The notes beneath the pieces were generated by a model that saw nothing but the letters and a program-made list of their open reading frames with translations, searched no databases and was not told where the DNA came from. This document shows positions 61,471-64,000 of a stretch of 64,000 nucleotides of DNA, piece after piece. Position 1 is the stretch's first letter. Every line of letters starts with the position of its first letter. The stretch comes from Actinomycetes bacterium. Its GTDB lineage: Bacteria; Actinomycetota; Actinomycetes; Propionibacteriales; Propionibacteriaceae. The translations under genes were made by a program, and so were the position numbers. The stretch covers positions 1 through 64,000 of the forward strand of contig JAJZQV010000004.1 in NCBI GenBank assembly GCA_021803025.1. Reading direction: 5' to 3'.

Positions 61471-62376
61471 CTAGAGCCGCGGGTTGCTCGTCGGCGCGCC
61501 CGCCGCGCTCGGCGACTCGGACCCGCCCGGCGACCCCGTACCGGGCGACGGGGAGGGGCTGCTCGACCCCGACGGGCTCTCGGAGCCGGACGGTGACGGC
61601 GACCCGGACGATGCCGACGGTGACGCCGACTGCGGCGACGGTGAGCCGGACGGCGGGGGAGAGCCCGACTGCGACGCCGAGGGCGGCGGTGTCGTCGGAA
61701 GCGGTGGAGGCGCCTGGCTCGGCGGCGACTGGCTGAACATGAGGATCGCCATGAGGATCGCCAGCATCGCGATGAGGATCATGAGCAGCCACGAAGCCAC
61801 GATCGAGACCCGTCCTGCCCGGTCGTGGCGGCCCGGCCACGGCAGCGGCCACAGCCGAGAGAGCCCGGGCTGCACGCGGTCGATCCAGTGAAGGGCGTAG
61901 TCAGGGCCCGAAGGACTGCCGAGCTGCGGGAGCTGGGCGAGGCTGATCTCGTCAAGCAGGCGCCGGGCCTCGGCCGCTGCCGCCGGGGTGCCGTCGTACG
62001 CCAGCGCCACCCACGGAGCGAGCGGCTGCTGCCCCAGGGCGACCGGATCGTCCGCCTCGCTGCGGAACTTGTGCGCGAGGCGTCCCTCGTCCTGCCCCTG
62101 CCCGCCGCGCGCCACGACCGTGTCGATGTGCATCGCGTTGACCTGCCCGGCGAGCCGGTCGCGCGCCGCCGCGTCCTCCGCGGCCCCCGCCGACAGGAGT
62201 ACGAGCATGACGACCGCACCGACCGCATCGTGCGCGAGGTAGGTGACGCCGCTGGGTGTCGCCACGAGCCGGGAGTCGAGCCAGAAGTCGCCGATCTTGG
62301 GCGGGTCGGTCGCCAGCAGCGGCGACGACTCCACGTACGGCTCGCCCCCCCCGGGGGACTGCGGTGGCGTCGTCAT
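61471..62376 (-). CDS. Kinase-derived membrane protein with Ser/Pro tail
   Basis: A 301-residue protein. The N-terminal 100 residues (GDFWLDSRLVATPSGVTYLA, AVVMLVLLSAGAAEDAAARD) look like the N-lobe of a Ser/Thr kinase whose glycine loop and catalytic lysine are lost. The C-lobe is truncated (WVALAYDGTPAAAAEARRLL, RVQPGLSRLWPLPWPGR). A helix near 200-217 (WLLMILIAMLAILMAILMF) then anchors a Pro/Ser/Gly-rich extracellular tail. It is divergent from moxR. A scaffold or regulatory role is more likely than phosphorylation. Confidence 0.75.
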   Translation of the reverse strand: MTTPPQSPGGGEPYVESSPLLATDPPKIGDFWLDSRLVATPSGVTYLAHDAVGAVVMLVLLSAGAAEDAAARDRLAGQVNAMHIDTVVARGGQGQDEGRLAHKFRSEADDPVALGQQPLAPWVALAYDGTPAAAAEARRLLDEISLAQLPQLGSPSGPDYALHWIDRVQPGLSRLWPLPWPGRHDRAGRVSIVASWLLMILIAMLAILMAILMFSQSPPSQAPPPLPTTPPPSASQSGSPPPSGSPSPQSASPSASSGSPSPSGSESPSGSSSPSPSPGTGSPGGSESPSAAGAPTSNPRL

Positions 62377-62566
62377 GGTCCTCGTCTCGGTTCGTCGGCC
62401 CCGACGTCCCGCGAGGCAGTACCCATGATGCCCATCATGCCTGAGGCCCGAACGGGACCGTCCATGCTGACAGGGGGTTCACAGGTTGACCGACCGGGTC
62501 TCCACTGGAGGAGCCGGTATCGTGGGCGGGACGTACCGCCTTGCCGCAGACTCAATGGGGGAAGAA

Positions 62567-63619
62567 GTGACCAACCAGCCGCCAGCCTCTGGTCTGCTCT
62601 CGACCGAGCAGGCAGCCCGACTCCTCACCGACGCCATCGCCCAGGTCCAGCGGGTCATCGTGGGCCAGGAACACATGGTCGAGCAGCTCATGGTCGCCCT
62701 CCTCGCGAAGGGCCACTGCCTCCTCGAGGGCGTGCCCGGCGTCGCGAAGACCCTCGCCGTACGGTCGTTCGCCACGGTGGTGGGCGGCGACTTCGCCCGC
62801 ATCCAGTTCACCCCCGACCTCGTACCGTCCGACATCGTCGGCACGCGCATCTACTCGGCGTCCAAGGAGAAGTTCGACGTCGAGCTCGGCCCGGTGTTCG
62901 TGAACTTCGTGCTCGCCGACGAGATCAACCGCTCGCCCGCCAAGGTGCAGGCCGCGATGCTCGAGCTCATGGCCGAGCAGCAGGTCTCGATCGCCGGCCA
63001 GACCTACCCCGCCAAGCAGCCGTTCATCGTCATCGCGACCCAGAACCCCATCGAGTCCGAGGGCGTGTACCCGCTGCCCGAGGCCCAGCGCGACCGCTTC
63101 CTGCTCAAGGTCGACGTCCCGTATCCGCGTGGAAACGAGGAGTTCGAGATCCTCCGCCGCATGTCCGTCTCGCCGCCGAAGCCCTCGCCCGTGCTCAACC
63201 CTGAGGTCGTCCGGCAGCTCCAGGACAAGGCGTCGAACATCTTCGTCCACAACCTCGTGGCCGAGTACATCGTCAGGCTGGTCCTCGCGACCCGTACGCC
63301 CGCCGACTTCGGCATGCCGGACCTCGTCCCCGTCATCTCGATCGGGTGCTCGCCCCGCGCGACGCTGGGCCTCGTCGCCGCGTCCCGGGCGCTCGCCCTC
63401 ATCCACGGCCGGGACTATGTGCTGCCGACCGACGTGCAGTCGGTCGCCAGGGACGTCATGAGCCACCGCATCGTGCTGGGCTTCGACGCGGTCGCCGACA
63501 ACGTGTCCACCGCCCAGGTCGTCGAGCGGATCCTCGCCATGGTGCCGCCGCCCACGCCCGTGTGGAACCAGCCGCAGCAGGCCGACGCCTCCCGCCGGAC
63601 ACCCGCGTTCCACAACTGA
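62567..63619 (+). CDS. MoxR-type AAA ATPase
   Basis: A 350-residue AAA+ ATPase. Start GTG 62567 has GGGGGAAGAA in front; earlier in-frame starts (62486 TTG, 62555 ATG) give non-conserved N-termini. Walker A EGVPGVAKT, Walker B VLADEINRSPAK, sensor IATQNPIESEG and the arginine-finger region PEAQRDRFLLK are all present. MoxR ATPases act as chaperones with VWA/DUF58 proteins; a DUF58 gene follows three bases later. Confidence 0.95.
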   Translation: MTNQPPASGLLSTEQAARLLTDAIAQVQRVIVGQEHMVEQLMVALLAKGHCLLEGVPGVAKTLAVRSFATVVGGDFARIQFTPDLVPSDIVGTRIYSASKEKFDVELGPVFVNFVLADEINRSPAKVQAAMLELMAEQQVSIAGQTYPAKQPFIVIATQNPIESEGVYPLPEAQRDRFLLKVDVPYPRGNEEFEILRRMSVSPPKPSPVLNPEVVRQLQDKASNIFVHNLVAEYIVRLVLATRTPADFGMPDLVPVISIGCSPRATLGLVAASRALALIHGRDYVLPTDVQSVARDVMSHRIVLGFDAVADNVSTAQVVERILAMVPPPTPVWNQPQQADASRRTPAFHN

Positions 63620-63621
63620 CC

Positions 63622-64000
63622 ATGACTGAGCCCGGCTTCGCGCCACCGACCGGTCAGCCGGCCGCCTCGGTCCTCGCCGAGCCGGCGGGACCGTCGCTGC
63701 CCCTGAACCAGCTGGCGCCCGAGGCCGCGCTGCGCCGCCTGGAGCTCGCGATCGTCCGGCGCCTCGAGGGGTTCCTCCACGGCGACCACCTCGGCCTGCT
63801 GCCCGGACCGGGGTCAGACTTCAACGACGCCCGTCCGTACCAGCCGGGCCAGGACGACGTCCGCCGCATGGACTGGGCGGTGACGGCACGTACGACCGTG
63901 CCGCACGTACGGGACACCATCGCCGACCGTGAGCTGGAGGTGTGGGCCCTGCTCGACGTCACCCCGTCGATGAACTGGGGGACCGAGGGCGTCACGAAGC
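63622..64000 (+). CDS. DUF58-domain protein, cut by window end
   Basis: At least 126 residues are visible from ATG 63622. The DUF58 core appears in DFNDARPYQPGQDDVRRMDW and VTARTTVPHVRD, then the VWA-like LLDVTPSMNWG start. It is two bases from moxR; the pair is a widespread stress/assembly module. Confidence 0.93.
   Translation, partial: MTEPGFAPPTGQPAASVLAEPAGPSLPLNQLAPEAALRRLELAIVRRLEGFLHGDHLGLLPGPGSDFNDARPYQPGQDDVRRMDWAVTARTTVPHVRDTIADRELEVWALLDVTPSMNWGTEGVTK

Overview
The window is high-GC DNA with GTG/TTG starts, short leaders and actinobacterial gene families (MobF relaxase, Pro/Ser-rich pseudokinase next to MoxR/DUF58, NAD-malic enzyme). It comes from an actinomycete; Propionibacteriales-like gene content is only an impression. 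I ran no searches, so family names rest on motifs, length and context.

1-27.2 kb looks like the right-hand part of an integrated element that ends at the 3' end of a tRNA-Asn gene. It opens with a metal-resistance block: a soft-metal P1B ATPase cut by the window edge, a zinc-ribbon protein, an ArsR/SmtB repressor, a decayed cadD and an lspA that appears to carry a one-base frameshift. Membrane functions follow: a CPBP protease, a PAP2 phosphatase, an atypical NRAMP transporter behind a DtxR/IdeR-like box, and a Met/His-rich secreted protein next to a membrane polyferredoxin. From 12 to 21 kb there is conjugation DNA: an 1801-residue MobF relaxase-helicase-primase fusion with small accessory genes. 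From 21 to 26.6 kb lies a defence-like cargo: a type II restriction-modification pair, an HAD protein overlapping a three-helix membrane protein, and a convergent TIR-transmembrane protein.

27.3-50.8 kb reads as chromosomal backbone. It holds a heterodimeric ABC exporter, an HNH nuclease, an aldo/keto reductase, a LacI regulator, a wrecked CopB-type ATPase, and a compact galactonate catabolic locus (GntR regulator divergent from an ABC importer, then dgoD, dgoA and dgoK with overlapping ends). Further on are an NAD-binding dehydrogenase, NAD-malic enzyme, L,D-transpeptidase, flavin/ferric reductase-like protein and a Tat-exported multicopper oxidase.

50.8-53.9 kb is a graveyard: a DHFR-family gene in three frames, a yoeB piece joined to an IS630 piece, broken phd and mntA copies, an orphan FitA-like antitoxin, and one intact hicAB pair.

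53,909-60,759 is a 6.8-kb integrative island bounded by perfect 69-bp direct repeats. The right repeat is the 3' half of an intact tRNA-Met gene. It carries a tyrosine integrase, AbiE, a HEPN/MNT pair, a Phd antitoxin, an unrecognised 472-residue cargo protein and an unexplained inverted-repeat array. After the tRNA come backbone genes: a PLDc_N-like membrane protein, a pseudokinase, MoxR and a DUF58 protein cut by the window end.
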